A stretch of 64,000 bases of DNA from Paenibacillus sp. MMS20-IR301 (lineage in GTDB: Bacteria > Bacillota > Bacilli > Paenibacillales > Paenibacillaceae). The first letter of the stretch is position 1, and each line of letters starts with the position of its first letter. Shown here in pieces: positions 36,598 to 46,192 of this stretch. The DNA is taken from contig NZ_CP135275.1 in NCBI RefSeq assembly GCF_032302195.1, positions 6,896,001 to 6,960,000 of the forward strand. The letters are read 5' to 3'. The notes beneath the pieces are model-generated. The model ran no database searches. It was not told where the DNA came from and saw only the letters and a program-made list of their open reading frames with translations. The translations under genes were made by a program, and so were the position numbers.

Positions 36598-37950
36598 ATG
36601 AAGAAGCAAGGATTAGTTACACTGGCGGCAATGATGGCTATGAGCATGGGGCTGAGCGCCTGCGGGGGAAATGGAAGCAATAATGAGAATGCTGCCACGA
36701 ATGCACCGGCACAAACAAATAATGCTCAAGCCGAAGGCACGAATGCCGGCGGAAATGCAAAAGCGGAAAAACTGGTGTTCTGGACCTTTGTGGATGCGCA
36801 TCAGAAATTTATGGAGAGTATGGCCGACAGCTGGAACCAGGCTAACCCTGACAAGCAGATTGAGCTGGAAGGCACTACGATTCCTTATGATGATATGCAT
36901 ACCAAGCTGCTGATTGCCCTGCAATCCGGCGTAGGCGCCCCAGATCTGGTTGATATTGAACAAAGTAAATTCCCGAACTTCATGAAGGGCACACCGCAGC
37001 TGGTCTCCCTGAATGATATCCTTGAACCCGAGCTGGGCAATATCGTCAAGTCCCGGGTGGAAATCTACAGCAAGGATGCTACTTATTACGGTATTGACTA
37101 CCATGTCGGTGCTACGGTGATGTACTACAATAAAGAGCTGATGGATCAGGCCGGCTTGAACGCTGATGACATCAAGACCTGGTCCGATTTCGAGACCGCC
37201 GGCAAAACAATGCTGGAAAAGACCGGCAAGCCGATGATTACATTTGAAGGCAATGGCAACTGGTCATGGTGGCCTGCGATCAGCCAGCAGGGCTCCGATC
37301 AGGTGGATGCTGAAGGCAACCCGACTGTAGATGCTCCGGTCAATGTGCAGACAATGCAATTCTTCCAGAAGCTGGTCAAGGAAGGGGTGGCAGCTGTTGC
37401 TCCGGGTGCCGGCCATGATACTGAAGAGTACTTTGGCTACATGGACTCTGAAAGCGCTGCTTCTGTCTTCATGCCGTTCTGGTTCATGGGCCGCTTCACC
37501 GACCATATGCCTGACCTTAAGGGGAAAATGATCATCCGTCCGATGCCGGCCTGGACGGAAGGCGGAAACCGTTCCGCAGGTATGGGGGGAACCGCTACCT
37601 CAATTACTAATCAGGCTAAGAACCCGGAACTGCTGAAGGAGTTCCTGGCATATGCCAAGCTGTCCAAGGAAGGCAACATTCAAATCTGGAAGCAGCTCGG
37701 CTTCGATCCGATCCGCACCGATGTATGGACGGATCCGGCAATGAAGGAATCCAACAAATATACGGATTACTTCGGCACAGATATCTTCGATACACTGCTT
37801 AGCGTTAAGGATGAAATCGCACCGGTCAACATCCGTGAAATCTCGCCAAAAGTATTCGATGCCATCCGCAACATAGCGATTCCAATGATCTTCATCGATA
37901 TGAATGATCCGGCAGCAGCCTTGAAAAAGGTGCAGGACAGCCTGAAGTAA
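36598..37950 (+). CDS. ABC transporter solute-binding lipoprotein (second importer)
   Basis: A 450-residue lipoprotein with a signal peptide ending in lipobox LSAC (residue 21 region), a Asn/Ala/Thr-rich tether, then the family 1 binding fold (EKLVFWTFVDAHQKFMESM). It resembles AraN-like binding proteins for arabino-oligosaccharides, an impression supported by the GH51 gene nearby rather than by a diagnostic motif. ATG 36598 follows AAGGAGGG. Two permease genes follow in the standard order. Confidence 0.9.
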   Translation: MKKQGLVTLAAMMAMSMGLSACGGNGSNNENAATNAPAQTNNAQAEGTNAGGNAKAEKLVFWTFVDAHQKFMESMADSWNQANPDKQIELEGTTIPYDDMHTKLLIALQSGVGAPDLVDIEQSKFPNFMKGTPQLVSLNDILEPELGNIVKSRVEIYSKDATYYGIDYHVGATVMYYNKELMDQAGLNADDIKTWSDFETAGKTMLEKTGKPMITFEGNGNWSWWPAISQQGSDQVDAEGNPTVDAPVNVQTMQFFQKLVKEGVAAVAPGAGHDTEEYFGYMDSESAASVFMPFWFMGRFTDHMPDLKGKMIIRPMPAWTEGGNRSAGMGGTATSITNQAKNPELLKEFLAYAKLSKEGNIQIWKQLGFDPIRTDVWTDPAMKESNKYTDYFGTDIFDTLLSVKDEIAPVNIREISPKVFDAIRNIAIPMIFIDMNDPAAALKKVQDSLK

Positions 37951-38000
37951 CAGCTGAAGGCAGCAGATTTAAGATCAATGAAAGGAGTGGAGGCGATTCT

Positions 38001-38930
38001 ATGCAACAACAAATAAACAGAGAACCGGCTTTAGCTTCCAAGCCGAGAAACCGACTGGCAAATTCTCAAGCGCTCGCCCCCTATTTGTTTGTATTGCCGT
38101 TTATAATCTCATTTCTTCTGTTTTTTGCTTACCCGTTGATCAATGCCATCATCATGAGCTTCCAGAGTGTACTGCCCGGAGAAGTGACCTTCGTCGGTCT
38201 GGATAACTACCGCGAGCTGTGGAATACAGATTTCGCCGATGCCTTATACAACAGCAGCCGCTATACCCTGTTTACACTGGTGCTGCTGATTCCGGTTCCC
38301 CTGCTGCTCGCTGTAATGCTGAATTCGAAAAAAATGCCGTTCAGCAATTTTTTCCGCTCGACGCTGTTTATTCCTGCCCTTACTTCAGTAGTGGTGGCGG
38401 GGGTAGTGTTCCGCATGATCTTCGGAGAGCTGGACGGCGCACTGATGAACTCATTCCTGCATCTGTTCGGCATCTCCAGCCAGCGCTGGCTGTACAGCTC
38501 AGAGCTGTCCATGTTTGCCCTGCTGGTGCTCGCCTCATGGCGCTGGATCGGAATCAACATTCTGTATTTCCTATCTGCACTGCAGAACATTCCGTCCGAT
38601 TTATATGAAGCGGCAGATATTGACGGCGCCGGTACAAGAACGAAATTTATGCGGATTACAGTACCGCTGCTGAAGCCGATTACCGTCTATGTGCTGACGA
38701 TCAGTATTTATGGCGGTTATGCCATGTTCACCGAGAGCTACATGCTCTGGGCGGGTAAGCCGTCACCGCAAAATATAGGGCTGACGATCGTCGGCTACAT
38801 TTATCAGCAAGGGTTTCAATATTTCAATCTTGGCTTCGGTTCCGCAATAGGGATTACACTGCTTGGCATTACGCTCGTAGTCAGCATGCTGCAGCTTATT
38901 CTGACCGGTATGTTCAAGAAGGAGGAGTAG
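38001..38930 (+). CDS. ABC sugar permease (AraP/MalF type)
   Basis: A 309-residue membrane protein with six hydrophobic segments (first YLFVLPFIISFLLFFAYPLI) and the EAA loop EAADIDGAGTRTKFMRITVP near residue 207. It pairs with the next permease. Ribosome site GGAGTGGAGG precedes ATG 38001. No ATPase gene is linked. Confidence 0.92.
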   Translation: MQQQINREPALASKPRNRLANSQALAPYLFVLPFIISFLLFFAYPLINAIIMSFQSVLPGEVTFVGLDNYRELWNTDFADALYNSSRYTLFTLVLLIPVPLLLAVMLNSKKMPFSNFFRSTLFIPALTSVVVAGVVFRMIFGELDGALMNSFLHLFGISSQRWLYSSELSMFALLVLASWRWIGINILYFLSALQNIPSDLYEAADIDGAGTRTKFMRITVPLLKPITVYVLTISIYGGYAMFTESYMLWAGKPSPQNIGLTIVGYIYQQGFQYFNLGFGSAIGITLLGITLVVSMLQLILTGMFKKEE

Positions 38931-38934
38931 AGAA

Positions 38935-39792
38935 ATGGAAACTGCACCGCGCAAAAAATTCACCGCATCTTCTTTGCTCCTGCTGGTCCTGTTCACCATA
39001 CTGGCCGTGCTGATGCTGTTCCCGCTGTATGCCCTGTTCCTGGCTTCCTTGAAGCCGGCCAGTGAATTGTTCCGGTACGGGCTGAATGTCCGGCTTGATT
39101 TCGACTTAATGAGCCTGGATAATTACCGCAGCATCTTCGCGGGGAAAGGCGAGGCGGGCCACTATTTCCAGTGGTATTCCAACAGTGTAATCATTACGGT
39201 GCTCTTCACCGTGCTGAGCCTGCTTCTGTCATCCATGGTCGGCTATGGACTCGGCATGTACCGGTTCAAGGGCCGCAGCCTGATATTCACGCTGGTCCTG
39301 GTCGTAATGATGATCCCTGTGGAGATTATTCTCCTGCCGTTATACAAATTAACGGTAAGCCTGAAGCTGATTAACTCCGTATGGGGGATTATTCTGCCCT
39401 TCATGGTTGCGCCGCTGCCGATCTTCTTCTTCCGCCAGTTTGCCCTGGGGCTGCCGAAGGATTTCATGGATGCGGGCCGGATTGACGGCTGCACCGAGAT
39501 CGGAATTTTCTTCAGGATTATGGTACCGCTGATGGCACCGGCCTACGGTGCAATTACGATTCTGCAGGCGATGAACAGCTGGAATAACTTCCTGTGGCCG
39601 CTGATCGTTCTTAGAACTACCGATAAGTTCACCCTGCCGATCGGCCTTGCCTCATTTGTTACCCCGCTGGGCAGCAATTATGAAGCGCTGATATCAGGTG
39701 CTGTTCTGGCAATCCTGCCGATTCTTGTCCTGTTCTTATTCTTCCAGCGTTACTTTATCGAAGGGCTGACTGTAGGCGGAGTCAAGGGCTAA
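38935..39792 (+). CDS. ABC sugar permease (AraQ/MalG type)
   Basis: A 285-residue membrane protein starting four bases after the previous stop. Hydrophobic segment LLLLVLFTILAVLMLFPLYA, EAA-type loop DAGRIDGCTEIGIFFRIMVP near residue 180 and the family ending GLTVGGVKG are visible. It completes the second importer, probably for arabino-oligosaccharides. Confidence 0.92.
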   Translation: METAPRKKFTASSLLLLVLFTILAVLMLFPLYALFLASLKPASELFRYGLNVRLDFDLMSLDNYRSIFAGKGEAGHYFQWYSNSVIITVLFTVLSLLLSSMVGYGLGMYRFKGRSLIFTLVLVVMMIPVEIILLPLYKLTVSLKLINSVWGIILPFMVAPLPIFFFRQFALGLPKDFMDAGRIDGCTEIGIFFRIMVPLMAPAYGAITILQAMNSWNNFLWPLIVLRTTDKFTLPIGLASFVTPLGSNYEALISGAVLAILPILVLFLFFQRYFIEGLTVGGVKG

Positions 39793-39836
39793 ACCGGCAG
39801 CAGCCTAATATTGCAGGATAAGGGAGCACACTGCGG

Positions 39837-40952
39837 ATGACCATGCATGAATGGGCGTTAACAGGCAATCAGGATCAGATCATTAACCTGCCTAATGGCG
39901 GCTGCTTGAAGAGAAGCAGCACTCAGGATCACCCGGGAGCGGCTATGACAATAATTGAACTGTCCAATGGCCGCCTGATGTTCACCGTACTTATTGAACG
40001 GGGGCTCGACATAGGCGTGCTGTATCTTGGGGAGCAGAAGATGAGCTGGGAGCGAAGCGGCAGCTATTTGCTGCACCCGTCGGATGTTGACCTTCAGGAG
40101 GCAGACGGTACAGGCTGGATGAAGGGCTTTTACGGAGCGGTAGCTGCTATTGGGCCGGAATGCTTCGGCACACCGGGCGAAGGCTTCACCTTGCATGGTT
40201 CGGGATCGTATTCAGCAGCACTGCCGGAGAGCATTCAAGTCTTCTGGGATGACCAGTCTGTCCGGATAGAAGGAATAGTTCCGGTGAAGGACCGGTCCGG
40301 CAGGCTGTTATTCGAGAAATGGATCCGGATGAGTACCGTCTGGGGAGGAACGCTCCTGTGCCGTGAAGAGAGGGTCAGAAACTGCAGCAGTCAGGTGCAG
40401 GTTCTTGATGACGGATATCATATCCAGTTATCCGGTGCTTATATGGAGCAGGGAGGCAGATACGTACTGCCTGCTGAGCGGCAGGCGCTATTGCTCAGAG
40501 ATTCAGCGCCTGCGGAGGAGAACCCGCTGCACATTCCCGCAAGGGCTGAAGGGCCATACCCGATGAGATGTTATCAGTATGTGCCTGGAAAGGTGGCAGG
40601 TCTGGCCCGGTATCCGGGCCTTGCTCCATATGTAAGCACCATGAATCTAAGCAGAGGGTTAACCGCCGAGATGATTGTCGATACGGCAGGCACATGTGCG
40701 GGCTATGTGATCCGGCCGCTCGCGGACTTTCCCAGATCGCTGATTGCGAAGCAGATTGACAGCAGCTTCATGTTCGCCATCGAGCCGTGCCGGTCACGGC
40801 CGAACCGGATGTCACAGAAGATCACTGACGGTGAGGCGTTATTCATTGAGGCCGGGGAGACCCTGTCATCGAGCTGCATCATCGGTCTTACGGATTCCAG
40901 TGAAGAGATTCGCGGGATGGAGAGGCTGATTCTGGCCGGAATCGATCCTTAA
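39837..40952 (+). CDS. DUF4432 family, aldose-epimerase-like protein
   Basis: A 371-residue cytoplasmic protein. It has the beta-sandwich style of galactose mutarotase and the DUF4432 pattern ERGLDIGVLYLGEQKMSW, FYGAVAAIGPECFGTPG and HGSGSYSAALPES, with a late CYQYVPGK and IEPCRSRPNRM. The family is thought to act on sugar anomers or as a lyase/isomerase-like enzyme, but I know of no firm reaction. It sits in the second transporter operon, 44 bases after the permease gene, with AAGGGAG as ribosome site. ATG 39843 is an alternative start. Confidence 0.78.
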   Translation: MTMHEWALTGNQDQIINLPNGGCLKRSSTQDHPGAAMTIIELSNGRLMFTVLIERGLDIGVLYLGEQKMSWERSGSYLLHPSDVDLQEADGTGWMKGFYGAVAAIGPECFGTPGEGFTLHGSGSYSAALPESIQVFWDDQSVRIEGIVPVKDRSGRLLFEKWIRMSTVWGGTLLCREERVRNCSSQVQVLDDGYHIQLSGAYMEQGGRYVLPAERQALLLRDSAPAEENPLHIPARAEGPYPMRCYQYVPGKVAGLARYPGLAPYVSTMNLSRGLTAEMIVDTAGTCAGYVIRPLADFPRSLIAKQIDSSFMFAIEPCRSRPNRMSQKITDGEALFIEAGETLSSSCIIGLTDSSEEIRGMERLILAGIDP

Positions 40953-40960
40953 TGGAAATT

Positions 40961-40974
40961 GCTAAACGTTTAAA
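40961..40974. promoter_or_regulatory. LacI-type operator-like palindrome
   Basis: GCTAAACGTTTAAA contains the palindrome TAAACGTTTA. The same GCTAAACGTTTAA occurs at 43684-43696. Both sit just ahead of genes of the DUF5695-related unit, and AAACGTTT cores are common in LacI/GalR operators. No LacI gene is in the window. Confidence 0.45.
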
Positions 40975-40997
40975 CTATGAACAATAGGAGTGAGAAC

Positions 40998-43424
40998 TTG
41001 AATCTGCTTCGTAATGATACATTTGAGTTACACCTCTCTCCACGGGGCACAGTGGAGTCCTTAATAATGGCAGATGATCCGGCAGGGATGAACTGGGTCA
41101 TTGATGCCGGCTATGTTAAGGAAGCCGGTTACTCTGATGAAGACAAACGGTTCGGGCAGTGGAGTGTTACAGCAGACGGTGAGCGGATTGAGAGCACCAG
41201 CCTGCAGCCGCATATTGAAGTGGTGGAGGATCAAGCGGCCACGGTTACTTTTGTACATGATAAGCTTACCGTTCAATATGAATACCTGCTGGATACTCAC
41301 GGGGAGTGGACCTGGAGTATCCGCTGCTTCAATCCCAGCAAGGCTGCTGTACTGCTTAGCGGGTTCCACAGCTGGTTCTCACTGGCTTATATCATGTTCC
41401 GCGATCATGATGTCTTGAGGAATATTAAGCATTCCTGCGCCGTATTTCCGCATGTGGGCGGGGATTACAGTAAATTCGCGGCTGTAAGGCGAAGCAATGA
41501 GGCCCCGCATCTTGCGGTGTACAGCACCGGTGAGCGTGTTGCCGCATTTGGAACGTATTGCAGTTATGTTAACCGGTTCCTGGAGCAGGTCTCGCCGTCA
41601 CTGGACGGAATGCTGTACCACCGCTTATCCTTTGTGGAGGATGGAAGCTCGATGGAGCAGTCGGCGGACCATGACTGGATTTACGGCGGCGACTATACCT
41701 CTATGACCCTTGAGCCTGCGGGCGAAAGAGTATGGTCCTTTGTTTTTACAACCTTTAATGAACAAGAAGAATTCTACGCCAAAGCGAAACAATACGGGCA
41801 TCCGGGCTGGAATTATTCGTCCGTGACGACTACAGAAGGGAAATTTATTGCCGAAGTGGAATTGCCGGAAGCAGAAGCCCTGCAGTCGGTGACCATTTAC
41901 AGCGTAACAGATGATACAGGGGCTGTTCATGAGACGGATGTCTCAAATGAATTCAAGATAGTTCCTAATACTTCATCTAAACGTTTACGCGCAGTGCTGC
42001 CGCTCAGGTCAGCCGGAGAGATCAAGCTGGTTGCCGAGCTTACTAACGGAAAATGTGATGTGCTGGTCGGAAACGTTCTTGAGCCGGTACATAAGATTCT
42101 TGAGGAAAGAGCAGCCTGGCTGTGCAGCAACAGCTTTAACACGGATTCCGTAACCCGCCCTTACTCGATTCTGCCCCTATCCAATCAAGGGGAATCGCTG
42201 GGCAAACTGTCATTTATCCTGATGAAGAATCTTCTGTCCCCTCCAGTAACGGCACAGGTGAGAAAGGTTGAACTCACTGCCTTCCTTGATCTGAAGCATC
42301 ACTGGTTTGAACACGGGGATTTCCTGCTTCCGAAACCGCTGTACGGGTCCTTCTACCGTATTTATGATTTTGATTATATCGGCCATGTCTATTATCTATT
42401 GTCCAAATTCGATAAATCTCATTTATATTACGGAACTCCGGAGATGTATCTGACCTGGGCTGCCGAGGTTATGTGTATGCGGCTCGATCCGCAGTGCCAC
42501 CGGAATAAACGTGAGCAGGAAGAATCCCAGCTGGTAGGGGTGTTTATTCTTTATATAGCAGACCTGCTGGAGGACTTGCATAAGCGGGGGTTAACGGACT
42601 GGCATGATAGGCTTAACAAGCTTTGGCTGACGCTTGTACGCGGGCTGCAGCAGGGCTCGGCAACCTATGAGGGGGCTGTGACGGAGCATTTTTATGACAA
42701 TGCCGGCTTTGCGCTTACCTGCCAGGCGCTGTGCCTGGCCGGATTCACTGCTGAAGCGAAGCGGTATGCCCCGCTGATCATTGCCAACACCGGATTCAGT
42801 AATGATTACAGGGCCAATGCTCCGGACCGCTGGTGGGAAGCCTTATCCTTCATGACGCATTCGTTATGGGGCGGATTAGCGGCAGGTGCTGCCCGCCTCG
42901 CTTATGAGACGCTTGGAGATATCCGGCTGCTCGAAGCCGGTTACCGGGCAACGATGGCTATGTTCAACTGCTATGACTGGAACGTTCATTCGACCACCCG
43001 CAGGCTTAAGCCCGGTGAGGCCGCTTCAACGTACAGCATTGCCGCTCCGAATCTGAATATGCCTGAGCTGTCCCGAAACCGCTTTGGGCAATCCATTTTC
43101 AAAAAATCGAGTGATCCGTTATTCAGCAGCCTGTTCGCAGACATCGAAGGGGATGACTGGGATATGGGAGAAGAGCTGGTCGCTTATCTGCTTGGTTTCG
43201 GATCAACCACCTACCTGTATACCGACAGCGAAGGGAAGCTGCAATGTGTAAACGGCCTGATTGAGCCGGCAGGGGAAGGCTGGATGATTACAAGCTATGC
43301 CGCCTACCCGACCAGATACCTGATGCCGGAGCAGGGACTCGTCTTCGGCTCAGCAGCAGGGGAAATAGTTAAGCGCGTCCTATACGCAGATGGTAAATTT
43401 GAAAGTGCAGAATTGAAGATTTAG
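40998..43424 (+). CDS. DUF5695-like protein, cytoplasmic, function unknown
   Basis: An 808-residue protein without signal peptide. The N-terminus (ELHLSPRGTVESLIMADDPA) is a beta-rich domain; residues about 400-780 look alpha-helical, as in alpha6/alpha6 sugar enzymes (EAVTEHFYDNAGFALTCQAL-like stretch with GAVTEHFYDN near 565, DRWWEALSFMTHSLWGG near 615). By eye it matches the N-terminal half of the giant SLH protein at 47102, in the same order: RGTVESL/LGQIEEL, FYDNAG/EYDNTG, and the C-terminal LGFGSTTYLYTD/FGYGALVTDEG. I recall that family as DUF5695. TTG 40998 is preferred because AGGAG at 40986-40990 precedes it; ATG 40977 lacks a ribosome site. It is probably a glycan-processing enzyme (inference). 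Confidence 0.7.
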   Translation: MNLLRNDTFELHLSPRGTVESLIMADDPAGMNWVIDAGYVKEAGYSDEDKRFGQWSVTADGERIESTSLQPHIEVVEDQAATVTFVHDKLTVQYEYLLDTHGEWTWSIRCFNPSKAAVLLSGFHSWFSLAYIMFRDHDVLRNIKHSCAVFPHVGGDYSKFAAVRRSNEAPHLAVYSTGERVAAFGTYCSYVNRFLEQVSPSLDGMLYHRLSFVEDGSSMEQSADHDWIYGGDYTSMTLEPAGERVWSFVFTTFNEQEEFYAKAKQYGHPGWNYSSVTTTEGKFIAEVELPEAEALQSVTIYSVTDDTGAVHETDVSNEFKIVPNTSSKRLRAVLPLRSAGEIKLVAELTNGKCDVLVGNVLEPVHKILEERAAWLCSNSFNTDSVTRPYSILPLSNQGESLGKLSFILMKNLLSPPVTAQVRKVELTAFLDLKHHWFEHGDFLLPKPLYGSFYRIYDFDYIGHVYYLLSKFDKSHLYYGTPEMYLTWAAEVMCMRLDPQCHRNKREQEESQLVGVFILYIADLLEDLHKRGLTDWHDRLNKLWLTLVRGLQQGSATYEGAVTEHFYDNAGFALTCQALCLAGFTAEAKRYAPLIIANTGFSNDYRANAPDRWWEALSFMTHSLWGGLAAGAARLAYETLGDIRLLEAGYRATMAMFNCYDWNVHSTTRRLKPGEAASTYSIAAPNLNMPELSRNRFGQSIFKKSSDPLFSSLFADIEGDDWDMGEELVAYLLGFGSTTYLYTDSEGKLQCVNGLIEPAGEGWMITSYAAYPTRYLMPEQGLVFGSAAGEIVKRVLYADGKFESAELKI

Positions 43425-43436
43425 CCAGCAGAAACC

Positions 43437-43473
43437 CGAAAGCAGGCATTGCACGGCCGGCTTTCGTTCTTTT
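43437..43473 (+). terminator. Terminator after the second importer operon
   Basis: CGAAAGC (43437-43443) pairs with GCTTTCG (43460-43466), extended by inner GGC/GCC, followed by TTCTTTTT. Confidence 0.85.
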
Positions 43474-43762
43474 TAAACGTTTTACTTAAATGTACTGATT
43501 GAAATTTCATAAATATAGGTTGGAATATCTGGTTTTTCAATCTAAACTATGGGTGCTATAATCAAGTAAGCGCTTCCCAAGTAGGGCGGTTATAGGGAAA
43601 AAGGGTGAATTGCACAGCAGAGAACGGGTAGCGCAAATAATGTCTGAATGAATCACTTCTTAGCAAATTTTTATGGACTTTATGCTAAACGTTTAACCAG
43701 AAAGCCGGGTTAAATGGATAGACATACAAATTCAAGCTAATTTCGAAGGGAGATCAGAGGCA
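43474..43762 (+). promoter_or_regulatory. Regulatory region of the third importer: promoter, cre, operator
   Basis: This gene-free stretch holds a perfect -10 TATAAT (43557-43562) with a weak -35 TTTTCA (43534-43539), and immediately downstream a cre-like AGTAAGCGCTTCCC (43565-43578), well placed for CcpA road-block. Further on lies GCTAAACGTTTAA (43684-43696), identical to the site at 40961. The leader from the promoter to the ATG at 43763 is about 190 bases. Confidence 0.55.
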
Positions 43763-45178
43763 ATGAGAACAGGAAAGAAACTTGGGGCAGGTCTTATTCT
43801 AACCACACTCTTAGTGGGTGCCGCTGGATGCGGAGGCAATGAGGCGAATACAAACAAAAACGCAAGTGCAAGCACTAACTCACCCGCATCTGAAGCAACC
43901 AAAGCACCCGAGGCATCTGCAGAAAAGGTCAAAATTATTTACTCCATGTGGGGAAGCGCGGCTGAAGGAAATACAACCCAGGCCGTAGCAGACCGGTTCA
44001 ATGCTTCCCAGGATAAAATCGAAGTAGAAGTGCAGGCGATCCCTTGGGAGAACTACATGACAAAGTTGAATACGCTTGCAACAGCCGGCCAGCTGCCGGA
44101 TACAGGAATGCTGAAGGAGGACGGTGTCATCCAGTGGTCCTCTGAAGGGATGCTGAATGATGTAAGCTCCATGTACGAAGGCAGCGACAGCAAGCCGCTG
44201 GACAGCCTGGCCTACAAATATCAAGGCAAGCCTGTAGCTTATGCCGCGGCCAATGAAATTCTCCTTCTCTATTATAACAAAGACATGTTTGATAAAGCGA
44301 ATGTGCCGTATCCGCCATCTGCACTCGATCAGGCCTGGACCTGGGATCAATTCGTAGATGCTGCCAAGAAGCTGACGAATGACAAGAACGGCAAACATCC
44401 CGGCGAGGACGGCTTCGATTCACAGGGGATTGTCCAGTTCGGTGCTTCGGTTGAGAACCTTCCGTGGCAGCTCGAGACGTGGGCGCTCAGTAACGGCGGA
44501 GGCTTCTATTCCAGTGATGGTTCAGAAGTTAAGGTCGGGGAGGACGCAAGCATTGAAGCGATTCAGCGGGTGGCCGACCTGTACTTGAAGGATCATGTTG
44601 CTCCGCTCTCTGTCGGACAGACTGACGATGGGATCCAGCGTACGATTATTGCCGGTACTGTCGCTATGGCGACTAATGGACAGTGGAACGTGGGAACCAG
44701 CCTGAATACGGCAAAAGAAGAAGGGCTGAACTACGGCGTAGCTGTTCTGCCGTACATGAAGGATAAAATCACGATCAGCACCGGCGGTGCCAATGTTGTA
44801 TTCTCCCAGACCAAACATCCGAAAGAAGCGATGGAATGGCTGAAATGGTATAACTCCGAGGAGAACAACTGGGAACTGATCTCTTCAGGCATCTGGATGC
44901 CGACGCTGGATAAATGGTATAAGGATGAGACGCTCACCCGCAAATGGGTAGAGAATCCAAACTTCCCTCCGTATGAGGAATACAAATCAGCGGTTGTTGA
45001 TTATGCGCAGTCCTCTGCAGCGAGACCTGCAGCCTGGTTCTATACGAACTATACAACAGACTTTAACACATTGCTCGGATCGGTGCTGGGAGATGTCTGG
45101 ACCGGTAAGACTACCGCCAAAGAGGCAATTACCAAGAATCTCGATGCCCTGAAGGCAGCTCATACAGGCAACAAATAA
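43763..45178 (+). CDS. ABC transporter solute-binding lipoprotein (third importer)
   Basis: A 471-residue lipoprotein. Its signal peptide ends GAAGC, a lipobox with Ala at -3, then a Asn/Thr/Ser-rich tether and a family 1 binding fold (KIIYSMWGSAAEGNTTQAVAD). It feeds the permeases at 45254 and 46189. The ligand is probably a product of the giant surface protein encoded at the end of this operon. An unusually stable hairpin in the mRNA follows the stop codon. Confidence 0.9.
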   Translation: MRTGKKLGAGLILTTLLVGAAGCGGNEANTNKNASASTNSPASEATKAPEASAEKVKIIYSMWGSAAEGNTTQAVADRFNASQDKIEVEVQAIPWENYMTKLNTLATAGQLPDTGMLKEDGVIQWSSEGMLNDVSSMYEGSDSKPLDSLAYKYQGKPVAYAAANEILLLYYNKDMFDKANVPYPPSALDQAWTWDQFVDAAKKLTNDKNGKHPGEDGFDSQGIVQFGASVENLPWQLETWALSNGGGFYSSDGSEVKVGEDASIEAIQRVADLYLKDHVAPLSVGQTDDGIQRTIIAGTVAMATNGQWNVGTSLNTAKEEGLNYGVAVLPYMKDKITISTGGANVVFSQTKHPKEAMEWLKWYNSEENNWELISSGIWMPTLDKWYKDETLTRKWVENPNFPPYEEYKSAVVDYAQSSAARPAAWFYTNYTTDFNTLLGSVLGDVWTGKTTAKEAITKNLDALKAAHTGNK

Positions 45179-45186
45179 ATATAAGT

Positions 45187-45230
45187 CAGGGGATGACTGC
45201 CGGTACTTCATAAGCGGCGGTTATCCCCTG
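45187..45230 (+). promoter_or_regulatory. Long intercistronic hairpin
   Basis: CAGGGGATGACTGCC (45187-45201) pairs with GGCGGTTATCCCCTG (45216-45230): 15 pairs, two of them G-U, 14-base loop. There is no T run, so it is not a simple terminator. Such structures behind binding-protein genes stabilise the upstream mRNA and lower expression of the permease genes. Confidence 0.7.
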
Positions 45231-45253
45231 CACATAAGGTGGGGGAGCAAGGT

Positions 45254-46192
45254 ATGGAAACCATTAAGATGCAGCCCATTAGTAAACTGCAAAAGCGGCG
45301 TCCCCGGATTTTTTCGGCCGAAGCGCGTGTAGCTTATATCTGTTTAATTCCTGCTTTTCTGGGACTAATCTTTCTGACCTATTTACCGCTTGTCGGGGTG
45401 CTGGGAATCAGCTTAACGAATTGGACCGGGCTTAAGAGCCCTGAATTCATCGGCTTCGAGAATTACATCAAAATATTTACTACCGACCCTTATATTAAGG
45501 ATTCGATTATCTCGACTATCTACTTTGCGGCATTGTCTGTAGCGGGAAGCATGATTTATTCACTGTTTATTGCACTGCTGCTGAACCGGAAAATTCCGGC
45601 GAGAGGATTCTTCCGCGCTGTGTTCTACGTTCCTTATGTACTGCCGGCTGCAGCGATCTATGTAGGATGGTCCTGGCTGTATGAGGGGAACTTCGGTTTC
45701 TTCAACTATATCCTCTCTGAGCTGGGGCTGAACAAAATTCTGTTCATCGCAGATTCCAGCTATGTTGTCCCTTCCCTCTCGCTGATTTCGGTTTGGCTGT
45801 CAGGAAATCTCATAGTTATCTTCCTGGCGGGCCTGCAGAACGTTCCGGCCGTATACCATGAAGCTGCGGAGATGGATGGCGCGAACGGATGGAAACGCTT
45901 CCGGCATATCACGCTGCCATGTATGTCACCGATTATTTTCTACAATCTGCTAATGAGCCTCATCGCCAACCTTCAAGTTGTAACGCCTGCGCTGGCCTTA
46001 ACGAACGGCGGCCCGGGCAACTCCTCCCGGTTCCTGACCTATCTGATGTATGACCAGGCTTTCGTGAATTACAGATTAGGTTACGCGTGCGCAACGACCC
46101 TGATCATATTTGCTATCCTGGCTGTATTTACCACAGTGTTGTTCAGGACCTCGGGCCGGTGGATCTACAATGAAGGAGGCGACGACAAATGA
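45254..46192 (+). CDS. ABC sugar permease (MalF type, third importer)
   Basis: A 312-residue membrane protein. Six hydrophobic segments are visible (first VAYICLIPAFLGLIFLTYLP) and the EAA loop EAAEMDGANGWKRFRHITLP near residue 210. ATG 45254 follows GGGGGAG; the in-frame GTG 45239 is less likely because it lies in that ribosome site. The stop overlaps the next ATG (ATGA). Confidence 0.92.
   Translation: METIKMQPISKLQKRRPRIFSAEARVAYICLIPAFLGLIFLTYLPLVGVLGISLTNWTGLKSPEFIGFENYIKIFTTDPYIKDSIISTIYFAALSVAGSMIYSLFIALLLNRKIPARGFFRAVFYVPYVLPAAAIYVGWSWLYEGNFGFFNYILSELGLNKILFIADSSYVVPSLSLISVWLSGNLIVIFLAGLQNVPAVYHEAAEMDGANGWKRFRHITLPCMSPIIFYNLLMSLIANLQVVTPALALTNGGPGNSSRFLTYLMYDQAFVNYRLGYACATTLIIFAILAVFTTVLFRTSGRWIYNEGGDDK

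Noticed and set aside
36598..39792. Naming the second importer araNPQ
   Set aside because: The GH51 neighbour makes arabino-oligosaccharides likely, but the proteins show only general family features, so specific symbols are not justified.
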